A stretch of DNA of 58,655 bases from Planctomycetota bacterium (GCA_028281445.1 JANQJW010000043.1:1-58655), one strand, 5' to 3'; numbered from the stretch's first letter, positions 16,659 through 25,716 are shown. Numbers and translations are program-made. Notes: generated by a model from the sequence alone, not told the origin.

Positions 16659-19600
16659 GCTTTCTTGATGCGCCGGATCTTGATGTTGCGAAACGCCACC
16701 GGATCGCCGTGGTCCTGCAGCGCGATGTGGCCGGTCGTCTTCGTGCCGTAGAGTGGCATCGAGCCGAACTTGCTCGTCGCGACGAGCTTCTTCCACTCGT
16801 CGGAGCCCTTCTCGTACTCGAGGAGCTTCCAGTCGTTCAGCACGTGCGTGACTTGGTTGCCGTTTACGCGGAGAAGCACGCGGTTCCAGCGGCCGGGTTG
16901 GCGTGTCACATCGAAGATCGGTGCGTGCAAGGCGTAGTTCGAGCCCGCCGACGTCTTCGTGGCCCCTCCATCCGGGTGGCCCGCGTTGTCGAGGATCTGC
17001 ATCTCCGGACCCGTCGCCCAGGGCGCACCGGCTTCTTCCGAGACGTGGAACATGATGCCCGAGTTGCCGTTCTCCTGGATCATCCACTCGAGCTTCAGCT
17101 CGAAGCTCTCGTACTGCGCCTTCGTGATGATGTCACCGCGGTCCTTGGCCCTCGGGTCGAAGGTGAGCGCACCGAATGACGCCGACCATGCCCCCGGGAG
17201 CGCCTTTTTCTTGTAGCCGCGCCAGTGTTCGCACGAGCTGCCGTCGAAGAGCAGCTCCCAGCCGGCGTCCTTCTCCGCTTGCGTCAGCGTGTTGGGTGCC
17301 GGCGGCGGCTCGTCGGTCGGGCGGGGCACGTCGACCGGCTCCTCGCCCAGCCGGTTGAGCGTGTACCAGGCTTCCGTCGACACCGGTGCTCTCGCCTCGC
17401 GATCGCGAATCGTGCGAGCGAGACGGACGTAGGCGACATGTCCCGCCTTCAGCCCGGGGATCCTCAGGTCGAAGGTGCGCCCTCCGTTGTCGCGGTAGAC
17501 GCTCTCGACAGGTAGCGTCTCGACGCCGACCTTCGGGCCGCCGTAGGCCTTCGTTGGCACGTAGCGCCATTGCTGGATCAAGTAGTCGTCCGGTACCCGC
17601 GCGCACACATCGGCTGGAGGGTAGGTGAACTCGATGGACAGGCCGTCCTTTCGCGCGCGCACCGCCAGCATTTCGAACGGCTCGATCGTGGGGTTGCGGT
17701 ACTTGAGCCGCTGCAGGCCGTGCTTGAGCTTGCCGGTCTGGCCCCAGTTGCCCGCCGAGCCGATGCCACCCACGAAGATCGTTGCGTCCGGCCCCCAGAG
17801 GAAGCGGTTGATCCCCGCTTCCAGGCCCTGGGTGAATCGGAAGACGCAGCCCTGATACTCGCCGCCGATCTTCTCGACGAACACGCGCTTCAAGCCTCCG
17901 TGCGTCACGTCGCAGTGCAGCATCTGTCGCGAGAAGCGCCCGACATCGAACGTGCCGGGCTCACCCGGTGAGTTGCCGATCTCGCCCTGCGGCAGCCACA
18001 CGACCGGCGGTTGCTCGACGAGGTCCTTGGTGCCCTCGAAGTCCACGGATCGGCCGCCGTAAAAGGCGCCCGGTTTGACATGCACGAGCTTGGAGACCGG
18101 CAGCCAGTCGCCCTGGTTGTCGGTGACGAAGATCTCGCCGTCGATGCCGATGCCGACACCGTTGGGCGTGCGAAGTCCATGGGCGATGAGCTCGTAGCTG
18201 CCGTCCATCGCGATCTTCACGACCTTGCCGCGATCCGGATTCTGCGGCTGCGTGCTCGCCCCGCCGGGGTTGATCGCCGTCGCCAGCGCCGCGTAGAAGT
18301 GCTCGTCCTTGTACGCCAGGCCGAAGGCGAACTCGTGGAAGTTGGCCGTCACGCCCCAGCCCGCGGCGACACAGCGGTATTCGTCGATCACTTCGTCTTC
18401 ATCGTGATCGATCAACTCCGTCAGCTCCTGCTTCTGCAGGACGAAGATGCGCCCGTCGACGACGCGCAGGCCCAGCGGCTCGGCGAGGCCTTCGGCGATG
18501 CGCTTGACCGTGATCTTGCTCGGGTCGTCGCCGTGGACGCCGTCGAGCACGTAGACACCGCCGCGCGGCTCCCAGCAGCAGATGATCAATCGCCTGTCGG
18601 GGAGCCAGTCCATGCCGCCGACACGCGGCTTGAAGTCGTCCGGTCGCACCGTCATCAGATCGAATGCCGGGTGCACGTCTTCGAGCGGGCTTCCGTCCCC
18701 CGGTGTCGCGCGCCGCTTGCCGGCGCCGATGATCTTCTTGTTGCCGGGCGACGTGACCCGGACCTCGCCGGTGGGGGCCCGCAGCGCGAAGTTCGGCACG
18801 AGGACGAACTCGGTGGCTCCAGGTGTCTTCCAGTTGAGCGTGAGCTGCTCGTCGCCGCCGTTCTCGAAGTGCTCCACGAAGAGCTTGTGGCGCCCCTTCG
18901 TGAGCCGGACCTTGCCCTCCATGGCTGTCGCGCCATGCAAGCCGTCGTGATCCACCACGACCTTGTCGTTGAGGTAGAGCCGCGAGCCGTCGTCCGAGAT
19001 GAGCTGGAACTCGTACTCGCCTTCGGTTTCGACCTCGATGAACCCGTCGACGTGGGTGATGAAGTTGTCCGTCCCCCCGCCGAAGTCCTTGCGCTCGGTG
19101 CGTAGATCCAGCACGGGGATGACGTGCGACCAGTTCGGCGTCTGCCCGGGCACGAGCTTGTGGAGCTGCGCCATGCCCTTGCCGACCTGGTAGACGCGGA
19201 CCGAGACGCCGTTTCCGAGCGGTGTGTTCTCGGGGTGGGCTTCGACCTTGGGCTTGTCGGGTTGGTTCTTCTCCGCTTCGGCGGCGGCCTTCTTCGCGGC
19301 CGCTCGTTCCTGCTGCCAGCGCTCGATTGCACTCGCCTTGCTGTAGGACCACGTGCTTCGGAACAGACGGCCGTCTCGTAGCTTGTACTTGCCCAGCAGC
19401 ACGACGGCGCCGGCGGGCTTGCTTCGGACGGCGAACTCGCGAATCAGCGTCTGGTGTTCATCTTCGGACGGCTCGGACTTCGGCGTTTCCTGGATCTGGA
19501 TCGCTGTGCCCTTCTTGGTGTGCAACGTGTAGTTGAGCGTGACGTTCCTGTCATCGATGCGATAGCCGCGGAAGCGCCGCTCGATGACCTCGTCGCCCTC

Positions 19601-19912
19601 GACGTCGAAGGCCTGAGAGCCGTCCGCATCGACGAAGTACGCCGGTCCGTGCGACGTCGGCTGCGGGCCATGCACCGTCGTGTAGACCGCGCCGTCGAAG
19701 TTGACCTTGCCGCTCCACGCCTTGTACAGGCTGCAGTCCGTCGCGTCGTAGGCGAGGTACATGCCGTCATGCAGTCGGATCGTGACAATGCGCGGTCGCT
19801 CGTCGAGAACCGACCGAAACACGCGCATGGGCGCTTCGGCCGGTTCTTCGTCAGCCGGCGCAACGCCCGCAAGGAGAAGGGAAATCAAGACCACCGGGAT
19901 GCCGTGCCGCAT
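16652..19912 (-). CDS. giant secreted protein: PA14 domain, sorbosone-dehydrogenase-like beta-propeller and C-terminal DUF1080
   Basis: 1086 residues with a signal peptide (ISLLLAGVAPA). In order: an unassigned N-terminal domain (~30-190), an Ala/Lys/Glu-rich helical linker (~200-235), a PA14 domain (VETEGEYEFQLISDDGSRLYLNDK..., ~290-375), a six-bladed glucose/sorbosone-dehydrogenase-like propeller (~420-800; GLRTPNGVGIGIDGEIFVTDNQGDW), and a DUF1080/3-keto-disaccharide-hydrolase-like lectin fold (~890-1080; WELLFDGSSCEHWRGYK, NSGIMFHV, GPEMQILDNAGHPD). This architecture is characteristic of planctomycete and verrucomicrobial glycan use. It probably binds and processes a polysaccharide outside the cell. 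No haem CxxCH motif is seen. Confidence 0.87.
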   Translation of the reverse strand: MRHGIPVVLISLLLAGVAPADEEPAEAPMRVFRSVLDERPRIVTIRLHDGMYLAYDATDCSLYKAWSGKVNFDGAVYTTVHGPQPTSHGPAYFVDADGSQAFDVEGDEVIERRFRGYRIDDRNVTLNYTLHTKKGTAIQIQETPKSEPSEDEHQTLIREFAVRSKPAGAVVLLGKYKLRDGRLFRSTWSYSKASAIERWQQERAAAKKAAAEAEKNQPDKPKVEAHPENTPLGNGVSVRVYQVGKGMAQLHKLVPGQTPNWSHVIPVLDLRTERKDFGGGTDNFITHVDGFIEVETEGEYEFQLISDDGSRLYLNDKVVVDHDGLHGATAMEGKVRLTKGRHKLFVEHFENGGDEQLTLNWKTPGATEFVLVPNFALRAPTGEVRVTSPGNKKIIGAGKRRATPGDGSPLEDVHPAFDLMTVRPDDFKPRVGGMDWLPDRRLIICCWEPRGGVYVLDGVHGDDPSKITVKRIAEGLAEPLGLRVVDGRIFVLQKQELTELIDHDEDEVIDEYRCVAAGWGVTANFHEFAFGLAYKDEHFYAALATAINPGGASTQPQNPDRGKVVKIAMDGSYELIAHGLRTPNGVGIGIDGEIFVTDNQGDWLPVSKLVHVKPGAFYGGRSVDFEGTKDLVEQPPVVWLPQGEIGNSPGEPGTFDVGRFSRQMLHCDVTHGGLKRVFVEKIGGEYQGCVFRFTQGLEAGINRFLWGPDATIFVGGIGSAGNWGQTGKLKHGLQRLKYRNPTIEPFEMLAVRARKDGLSIEFTYPPADVCARVPDDYLIQQWRYVPTKAYGGPKVGVETLPVESVYRDNGGRTFDLRIPGLKAGHVAYVRLARTIRDREARAPVSTEAWYTLNRLGEEPVDVPRPTDEPPPAPNTLTQAEKDAGWELLFDGSSCEHWRGYKKKALPGAWSASFGALTFDPRAKDRGDIITKAQYESFELKLEWMIQENGNSGIMFHVSEEAGAPWATGPEMQILDNAGHPDGGATKTSAGSNYALHAPIFDVTRQPGRWNRVLLRVNGNQVTHVLNDWKLLEYEKGSDEWKKLVATSKFGSMPLYGTKTTGHIALQDHGDPVAFRNIKIRRIKKAK

Positions 19913-19984
19913 GGCGGCGGATTCTACGGCATTCGGGATTCCCCATGCCCGCTTGTCACGTATCGCGTGCGTGCGTCTGAGCCG

Positions 19985-21190
19985 CTACTTCGTCAACCCC
20001 TTGCTCGCGCGCGTGAGGAAGAGGACGGCAAAGCACGTGTCGAGGCTCTCGGCCTGGGGCTTGTTGCCGAGGTCCCAGCTTCCGTCGGCGTACTGGCGGT
20101 TCAGGATCTGCCGGCCCATGTGGCGGTACCAGTTGTGCTTCCCGATGTGCCGGATGCGCCCGAGATCCATCGCGCACGCGAGCATCCAGAGCCAGTGGCC
20201 GTTGTAGCGGTTGAGCGTGCCCTTGTCCGGGTTGTCGTACGGCGTCCAGTTGATCGTCAGCCACGCCAGGCCGTCCAGGTACGCGGCGCGCAGGGCTTCG
20301 GCGTCCGGTCGTCCCGTCCAGCGCTCCGGGCGCTTACCGCCCAGCGTGATCGCGTAGCGCACCATGGAGAGCGTAGCGAGGGCCGCGGCCGTCATGCCGC
20401 CGTCCGATTCGTCGCCGGCGCCGCGGTTGTAGGCGAAACCGCGCGCACGTGCCTTGTGCTTGACCAGCGGCTTGTGCGGGTCCGTGATCTCGACCTCCGG
20501 GCCCGTAGCATCCTGCTGTTGCAGGGTGTAGCCGAGAATGTCTTCCCACACGCGGTTGGCCACACGCACGCGCTTTTTGTGCGCGCAGAAGAGCGCGAGG
20601 GCCGCCAGCTGCGTGCTGGCCACGTCCTCGGGACCGCCGTGGATGTCCGGATGTCCCCTGCGGTTGTAGCGCCAGCCGCGTGCCGTCCGCTTGGCGACCA
20701 GGTGGTTGGCGAGCTTGACGGCCCAGCTGCGGAACTGTGTCGGCAGCCGCTTGTCTTCCGGCGTGGCCGTCGCCGTGATCGCCAGCAGCAGCATCGCCGC
20801 ATCCATGGAGTTGTCCGGCAGCTCGTGATGCTGCTTGAGCCACGTGAAGGCTCGCTTGACGCTGTCATCTTTGCGGGGCACACCGGCGCGCAACAGTGTG
20901 TAGGTACAGAGCGCGGCAAGGCCGGCGCGGTACCCCTCGGTCTGGGTCGACCCGCCGCCGTACGAGCTGTTGAACTTGATGCCACCCCAACTGCCGTCGA
21001 GGTGCTGGCTCTTCTTGAGGAAAAGCCAGCCGCGCTCGACCGCCATGCGGGCTTCCCCGGGATCGAACACGTCCTCATCGGACAGCAGAGGAGGCTCGCC
21101 GGGCGGCTCCGCGAAGCTAGTGCCGGTTGCGAGCAGCAGCAGGGTGGCCAGGTAGAGGCCTACGAACAAGTGGCGCCCCCTCGGCTGCAC
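19985..21190 (-). CDS. secreted prenyltransferase/squalene-oxidase-repeat protein
   Basis: 401 residues from a GTG start with signal peptide (GLYLATLLLLATGTSFA). Repeated helical pairs of the squalene cyclase/terpenoid alpha-toroid type are visible: RGWLFLKKSQHLDGSWGG, GLAALCTYTLLRAG, STQLAALALFCAHK, GMTAAALATLSM, RQILNRQYADGSWDLG and DTCFAVLFLTRA. QW-like motifs (DGSWG) are present but the cyclase DxDD motif is not evident, and export argues against a true triterpene cyclase. Such proteins are abundant in planctomycetes with unknown function. GGGGAGG lies 12 bases before the GTG. Confidence 0.75.
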   Translation of the reverse strand: MQPRGRHLFVGLYLATLLLLATGTSFAEPPGEPPLLSDEDVFDPGEARMAVERGWLFLKKSQHLDGSWGGIKFNSSYGGGSTQTEGYRAGLAALCTYTLLRAGVPRKDDSVKRAFTWLKQHHELPDNSMDAAMLLLAITATATPEDKRLPTQFRSWAVKLANHLVAKRTARGWRYNRRGHPDIHGGPEDVASTQLAALALFCAHKKRVRVANRVWEDILGYTLQQQDATGPEVEITDPHKPLVKHKARARGFAYNRGAGDESDGGMTAAALATLSMVRYAITLGGKRPERWTGRPDAEALRAAYLDGLAWLTINWTPYDNPDKGTLNRYNGHWLWMLACAMDLGRIRHIGKHNWYRHMGRQILNRQYADGSWDLGNKPQAESLDTCFAVLFLTRASKGLTK

Positions 21191-21424
21191 CCGTTCAAGA
21201 TACCTCCCCTTTACGCTTCAGGCGGTTTCCACATGGCGCGAGAGCCCAGGAAATGGGCGCCAACGCGGAGGAGCCGGTGATCCGGGAGACGATGGCCCCG
21301 GAGTGGCGTCCGACGTCTCCGGAGGCGCTGGTACCATCCGCGACTTGAGAATCACTCTCGGGTTCGGCCGCGGAGGACCCCGCCGGCCCGAAGTGCTCCC
21401 AACCCTCCCTGGAGAAACAAGCAC

Positions 21425-22021
21425 ATGCGTTTCAAGAACCTGACGTTCGCGTTGCTGCTCGGCGCCGCCCTCGCAATCGGTGGCGTGGCCTGGGCCGGTG
21501 ACGAAGCTCCGACGAGCAAGCCCTCAGTCGAGAGCAAGACGAAGACCGAGGCCAAGGCAGAGAAGCCGGCCACCAAGACCCCCTCGCCCATCCACTCGAT
21601 GCTGAAGTGGGTCGCCGGCCACATGGACGGCGGTTGCTGTCCGACGACCGAGGCCGGTGAGAAGGCTTGGCGCGGCTGGTTCTCGGCCGGCAAGGACGCT
21701 CCGCTCGCGAGCCTGCGCGACGCGATGGTCAAGGATGGCTGGAACGCCGACAAGACCATCGGCTTCTTCAAGAAGATGGCGGCCAAGCAGAAGAGCTGCT
21801 GCGGTGACTGTGGCAGTGGCTGCAGCGACTGCAAGGACTGCAAGGGCTGTGACAAGGGCGAGAAGGGTGGCGCCGCCGACGCGACGGGTGCCGCCGACGC
21901 CAGCGAAAAGGGCGAGTGCTCCGGCTGCGACAAGAGCAAGGACTGCTCCGGCTGCCCGAGCAAGAAGAGCTGCGGCGACTGCCCGAGCAAGAAGGAAGCG
22001 AAGCCCGACCCGAAGCCTTAG
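21425..22021 (+). CDS. secreted cysteine-rich CxxC-repeat protein
   Basis: 198 residues, no family recognised. A signal peptide (LTFALLLGAALAIGGVAWA) is followed by a Lys/Thr/Glu linker and a small helical domain (~55-120, with GGCCPTT). The last 75 residues hold 13 of the 15 cysteines in tandem C-x2-C units (CCGDCGSGCSDCKDCKGC; later CSGC, CSGC, CGDC) mixed with Lys, Asp and Gly. The pattern suggests a metal- or metalloid-binding or redox-buffering tail outside the cytoplasm. The leader GGAGAAACAAG 3 bases before the ATG recurs at two other secreted-protein genes here. A strong terminator follows. Confidence 0.75.
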   Translation: MRFKNLTFALLLGAALAIGGVAWAGDEAPTSKPSVESKTKTEAKAEKPATKTPSPIHSMLKWVAGHMDGGCCPTTEAGEKAWRGWFSAGKDAPLASLRDAMVKDGWNADKTIGFFKKMAAKQKSCCGDCGSGCSDCKDCKGCDKGEKGGAADATGAADASEKGECSGCDKSKDCSGCPSKKSCGDCPSKKEAKPDPKP

Positions 22022-22045
22022 CTTCTTCGTACTCGATTCCAACCG

Positions 22046-22085
22046 AACGCCGGCGGGCTCCACCCGCCGGCGTTTGTCGTTTTTG
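22046..22085 (+). terminator. Rho-independent terminator after the Cys-rich gene
   Basis: A perfect 12-bp stem AACGCCGGCGGG / CCCGCCGGCGTT with a CTCCA loop (22046-22074) is followed by TTGTCGTTTTT. It ends transcription before the AraC gene, whose start is 25 bp further on. Confidence 0.85.
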
Positions 22086-22109
22086 CACTGCCCTCGCTAC
22101 GCTCTGTGC

Positions 22110-22949
22110 GTGCTGTATCGCGAGTTCCCCCCGCGACCGGAGCTGGATGGCGTCGTTCGGTGCTTCTGGCGGCTCGTCGGTCCCGGCGCCATGCCGGGCG
22201 AGCCGCCGGAGCGCGTCTTGCCGGACGGCTGCGCGGAGATCGTCCTGAACCGGGCGGATCGCTTCATGCGCCACGACGGCACCGGCGCATCGCGCGGGCA
22301 GGCTGAGATTCTCCTCGTCGGTCAGCTACGCCGGGCCATTTCGATCGCGCCCTCCGGCCGCGTGGATCTCCTCGGCATCCGCTTCGAGCCGGGCGGCCTG
22401 TTCGCTCTGCTCGGCGCGCCGATGCACGAGCTCACGGACCTGGACGTTTGCATGCGCCAGGCGGCGCCTCGTCTGCACGACCGCCTCCGTGAGGCCGCGT
22501 ACATGCACGACGTCCGCGAGCGTATCCGCCGTGTCGAAGCGGTGCTTTGCGACACGGTCACTGCGCGCGGGAGGCATGTGCACGCATGGCTGGTCGCGGC
22601 GGCGGCGCGGCGCTTGGACCGCTTGCCTGCCACGACGGCTGCGGTTGCCTCCGGACTTCGCGTCAGCCGCCGCAGTCTCGAGCGGTCGTTCCGCGAGTGT
22701 GTCGGCCTCTCACCCAAGCAGTACCTGCGGATCCGCCGTCTCCAGTCGGTCGTGCAACGTCTCGAGCGAGGCGGCTCTGCCGCCTGGGCTGCGGTCGCCG
22801 TGCAGCACGGCTACTACGACCAACCGCACCTGATTCGCGAGTTTCGGGCCCTGGCCGGTACGACACCGGCGCGGTACCTCGCGGAACAGCCCGCCATGGC
22901 CGATTTCTTCGCCCAGGCATCTGTGTCGCATTCATCCAATCCCTCGTGA
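22110..22949 (+). CDS. AraC family transcriptional regulator (DUF6597 N-terminal domain)
   Basis: 279 residues from the GTG at 22110 (VLYREFPPRPEL); the frame upstream of it is a shadow of the Cys-rich gene. The N-terminal half matches the DUF6597 ligand-binding domain (VVRCFWRLVGP, PERVLPDGCAEIVLN, LLGIRFEPGGLFALLG). The C-terminal half has two helix-turn-helix units of the HTH_18 type (AVASGLRVSRRSLERSFRE and AVAVQHGYYDQPHLIREFRALAGTTPARY). It is a cytoplasmic activator or repressor whose target and ligand are unknown. No RBS is evident. Confidence 0.85.
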   Translation: MLYREFPPRPELDGVVRCFWRLVGPGAMPGEPPERVLPDGCAEIVLNRADRFMRHDGTGASRGQAEILLVGQLRRAISIAPSGRVDLLGIRFEPGGLFALLGAPMHELTDLDVCMRQAAPRLHDRLREAAYMHDVRERIRRVEAVLCDTVTARGRHVHAWLVAAAARRLDRLPATTAAVASGLRVSRRSLERSFRECVGLSPKQYLRIRRLQSVVQRLERGGSAAWAAVAVQHGYYDQPHLIREFRALAGTTPARYLAEQPAMADFFAQASVSHSSNPS

Positions 22950-22994
22950 TGGCAGGCAGCTAGCGTCAGGCCTGACCCTTGGAGGCGTTCGTTC

Positions 22995-23483
22995 ATGCGC
23001 ATGTCGATCACCATGCTCGCGTTGGCAGTCTTCCTGGCCTCGGCCGGCGCCGAGGAAGAGCCCCGGGCAGCCTCTCCGCAGGCACAGCTCGCGGGAATGG
23101 CCTGGCTCGCCGGCTCCTGGTCCGGCTCGATGTGGGGGGGCACCTTCCACGCGTACTACAGCACGCCGGAAGGCGGGAAGATCCTCAGTCACAGCTACCT
23201 CGTCAAGGGCGACAAGCGCGTGTTCTACGAGTTCGAGGTGTTCGAGTGCCGGAGCGCGGCCTTCCACCTCCAGCCCTATCCCGGCGGGAAGCCGGCCGGC
23301 GGGTTCACGCTCACCACGGGCGACGCGAAAGCGCGCAAGGCGGTCTTCGAGAATCCGAAGAAGGACTACCCGACGCGCATCGTCTACCACCGCGTCGGCG
23401 AAGACCGTCTGGTCATCACGCTTTCCGACCCTCACGGAAAGAGCGAAAAGGTCGAACGCTTCGAGCTCTCGCGCGCGAAGTAG
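22995..23483 (+). CDS. secreted DUF6265-like protein
   Basis: 162 residues with signal peptide (MLALAVFLASAGA). The body has the DUF6265 pattern: LAGMAWLAGSWSG, FHAYYSTPEGGKILSHSYLV, FYEFEVFE, KAVFENPKKDYPTRIVYHR. This is a small lipocalin-like beta fold without known activity. The RBS GGAGG lies about 10 bases before the ATG. It ends three bases from the convergent DUF3179 gene within an inverted repeat. Confidence 0.75.
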   Translation: MRMSITMLALAVFLASAGAEEEPRAASPQAQLAGMAWLAGSWSGSMWGGTFHAYYSTPEGGKILSHSYLVKGDKRVFYEFEVFECRSAAFHLQPYPGGKPAGGFTLTTGDAKARKAVFENPKKDYPTRIVYHRVGEDRLVITLSDPHGKSEKVERFELSRAK

Positions 23484-23495
23484 CCGCTACTTCGC
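23475..23495. other. 21-nt inverted repeat joining two convergent stop codons
   Basis: GCGAAGTAG-CCG-CTACTTCGC contains the TAG of the DUF6265 gene and the complementary CTA of the DUF3179 gene. Both proteins end in Ala-Lys, so the repeat is also coding on both strands. See also 16645-16658 and 57655-57666. Confidence 0.5.
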
Positions 23496-24776
23496 TTGCC
23501 AGACGGGCCCCTTGGGATAGAAGCCGTGCCACCGGCTCACAAGCCAGGTCGTCGCCGGAATCTCCTTCAGCCGCGCCCCGTCCTGCTTCTTCTGTGTTCC
23601 GGAGAGCAGGTCCCACTCACAGCCGGTCTCATCAATCAACTTGCCGTCCTTCCACGTGAAGGCGCGCGCGCCCCGCTCGTAGGCCTTGGCCGTCTTGCTG
23701 TCCGCGTCGAAGAGGACCACGACCGCCTTGCCGGCGTACGTATCGTTGATGACGCGCCTGGCCATGAGGTCGGCGAACGGGTAGAGCTTCGGGTTCGTGC
23801 CTTGGCCGATCGAGATGCCGTAGCGCTGCGGGTTCTCGTGCAAGCCGAGGTGGCCCATACGGCGCGAGCCCCGCTGGCCTGTGAGCACGGTCGTCTTGGG
23901 ATGCAGGGTGCGCCAGCGCTTCCACGAAGTGACGACGCTGGGCAGGAATGTCAGCACCTTTCCCTTCATGGGACCGTTGATGGCCTCGCCCGTCGTATGC
24001 ACCCATAACGAGTTCGTCTCGCGGTCGTACATGATGAACGACTGGCGGTAGAGCACGCCCTCGTGGCCGAAGGAGTAGATGGTGTCGTCGATCTTCCGGC
24101 CATACACGATGGCCGTCTGGCAGAGCACTCACCAGGATGCGGCGATGGGAATGCCGCCGCAGGTGTCGTTGGCGAGCTCGTGCCGGCCCATGATTATGAT
24201 CGGGTAGGCCTTGGCCTCGCCGTTGATGGCCACGCCGATCACAGGCTCGTCGTCGCGGATGCCCTTGGCTTCCGCCGCCGGTGTCAGCTTCGGATCGAAG
24301 AGCACGGGGAACGCGTCGCGCGCGACGACGCGACGCGAGTGGCGCCTGTAGTCCTCTTCGAGATCGCTGCCACGCTCGTTGGCCTTGGCGCGTTCGGCTT
24401 TCAGAGCGGCAAGCGCCTCGGCGCCGCGCGCAGCGAACGCCGGGATCTTGCGCGCGCCCAGGAGATGCTGCGCCGCCATGCGATCGCCGCTCACCTTGCC
24501 CTCGAAGCCGATGACGCGGGGGCCCGCCTTGCGATTGAATGTGAGTACGCCTCCTTCGAACTTCACGTCTTGGAGCGCGGTGACGCCGCCGCGGCTGTCG
24601 GTGTAGCGCGCTGCGAGCGAGCCGTGCTCGCCGCGTGTGACCACCAGCTTCGACTCCATCTCGGCGCCACCGAACACGGTCAGGACGGTCCACTCCCCGG
24701 CGATGGGGTCCGGTCCCTCACCGGAGGCGAGGGCTGCCATGCAGAGCACGAGAGCGGAGCAAAGAGCGACGCGCAT
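23487..24776 (-). CDS. DUF3179 secreted protein with in-frame TGA at the first Cys of CxxC (candidate selenoprotein)
   Basis: Read through, 429 residues from the ATG at 24776 (AGGAGGT five to six bases upstream), with signal peptide (LCSALVLCMAALASGEG). Residues ~25-200 hold a small beta domain and the DUF3179 start (ANDTCGGIPIAASW). Codon 216 (24131-24129) is TGA and is followed in the same frame by VLCQTAIVYGRK and the rest of DUF3179 (LYRQSFIMYDRETNSLWVHTTGEAINGPMKGK). DUF3179 proteins normally read Y-C-P-L-C-x-T-A here, so TGA sits exactly at the first conserved Cys: W-U-V-L-C-Q-T-A. A 7-bp hairpin with a CGUGU loop starts 13 nt later. Selenocysteine fits motif, frame and RNA structure; a nonsense mutation would not be expected to hit that codon. 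It is probably an exported thiol/selenol redox protein. Confidence 0.8.
24097..24115 (-). promoter_or_regulatory. candidate SECIS hairpin in the DUF3179 gene
   Basis: On the minus strand CGGCCAT-CGTGT-ATGGCCG forms a perfect 7-bp stem with a five-base loop containing GU and a G in its second position. The stem starts 13 nt and the loop 20 nt after the TGA, which fits the bacterial SECIS layout. Confidence 0.7.
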
Positions 24777-24841
24777 GGGCACCTCCTGGTTCCTTGAACG
24801 GAATCGGCACCCGGCATGTTCCGCAATACGGGCGATCCGGC

Positions 24842-25348
24842 CTAGGACTTCGCGCGATTCTCGATGTGCTCGATCGCGGACTTGGCAAGCCGTGTGACCA
24901 CCTCGCGATCCTCGTCCGAGAAGACGCGCGGGCTCGGCCCGATGACGCACAGCGTGCCGACCGCATGGCCGTCGCTTACGAGGGGCACACCCAGGTAGCA
25001 GCCGATCCCGTCCTGAGTTACGAGAGGACTTTCCTTGACGCGTTCATCGTTTGCGGCGTCTTCGACGACGAACGTCTCGTGGTCGCGGACGGCGTACTGG
25101 CAGAAGGACCACTCGACCGGTGTGCCGCGGGCTTCCTCGATCCAGCCGCCAAGGCCCTGGGCCGCCGCGAAGTACTGTGCGCCGTCCAGGATGATGCTCA
25201 CGAGCGCGATCGGCAGCTCCAGGGCCCGGCTGGCCTTGCGCGTGAGCTCCTGCAACACCTCGTCGACGTCGGCAGAGTTCAGCTCCAGCTCCGCGATCTT
25301 GCGCAGGCGCTCGCGTTCGGCATCAGTGATCTCGGTGGGATCAGGCAT
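24842..25348 (-). CDS. GAF domain protein
   Basis: 168 residues from the ATG at 25348, fixed by GGAGGTGA five bases upstream. It is a single GAF domain: helical start (TDAERERLRKIAELELNSADVDEVLQEL), then ALELPIALVSIILDGAQYFAA, FCQYAVRDHETFVVEDA, IGCYLGVPLVSDGHAVGTLCVI and a closing helix. No output domain is attached, as in stand-alone GAF sensors/fRMsr-like proteins, although the three fRMsr cysteines are not obvious. It overlaps the upstream gene by 8 bp, so the two are co-translated. Confidence 0.85.
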   Translation of the reverse strand: MPDPTEITDAERERLRKIAELELNSADVDEVLQELTRKASRALELPIALVSIILDGAQYFAAAQGLGGWIEEARGTPVEWSFCQYAVRDHETFVVEDAANDERVKESPLVTQDGIGCYLGVPLVSDGHAVGTLCVIGPSPRVFSDEDREVVTRLAKSAIEHIENRAKS

Positions 25349-25646
25349 CGGACTCACCTCCGGCGGGGGTGGCGGACTTGCGCGAAAGGGTTCGATAGGT
25401 CACGAGCCGGACGTACATCGAGCTGCCGACGACCGACGGCAACCCTCCGAGCTCCACGAGGGCCTTGGCGACACGCTCGAGGTCCTCGGGCCCGGGATCC
25501 TCGAGCCCTGGACTCAGCGACGCTACCTGGCACGCTTCGATCCACTTCGCCTTGGCTTCGTCGGTGCCCAGAACGCGCGAGAGTGCAGCCAGGAACGAAC
25601 CACGTGTAACCGCTTCCAGGCCGTACCCCGGAACGGACGTACTCAT
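25341..25646 (-). CDS. hypothetical small protein co-transcribed with the GAF gene
   Basis: 101 residues from the ATG at 25646 with GGAGAGG upstream. It looks helical (SFLAALSRVLGTDEAKAKWIEAC, DLERVAKALVELGGLPSVVG) with no recognised domain or signal peptide. The final codons overlap the GAF gene start, which suggests a joint function. A basic tail (VRLVTYRTLSRKS) ends the protein. Confidence 0.65.
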   Translation of the reverse strand: MSTSVPGYGLEAVTRGSFLAALSRVLGTDEAKAKWIEACQVASLSPGLEDPGPEDLERVAKALVELGGLPSVVGSSMYVRLVTYRTLSRKSATPAGGESDA

Positions 25647-25716
25647 CTCGCCTCTCCTTGCTGGGCGCCCAGGGATCGTCCCATGAGGCGCGAGCGCACA
25701 CACGGCTTCCCGGGCG

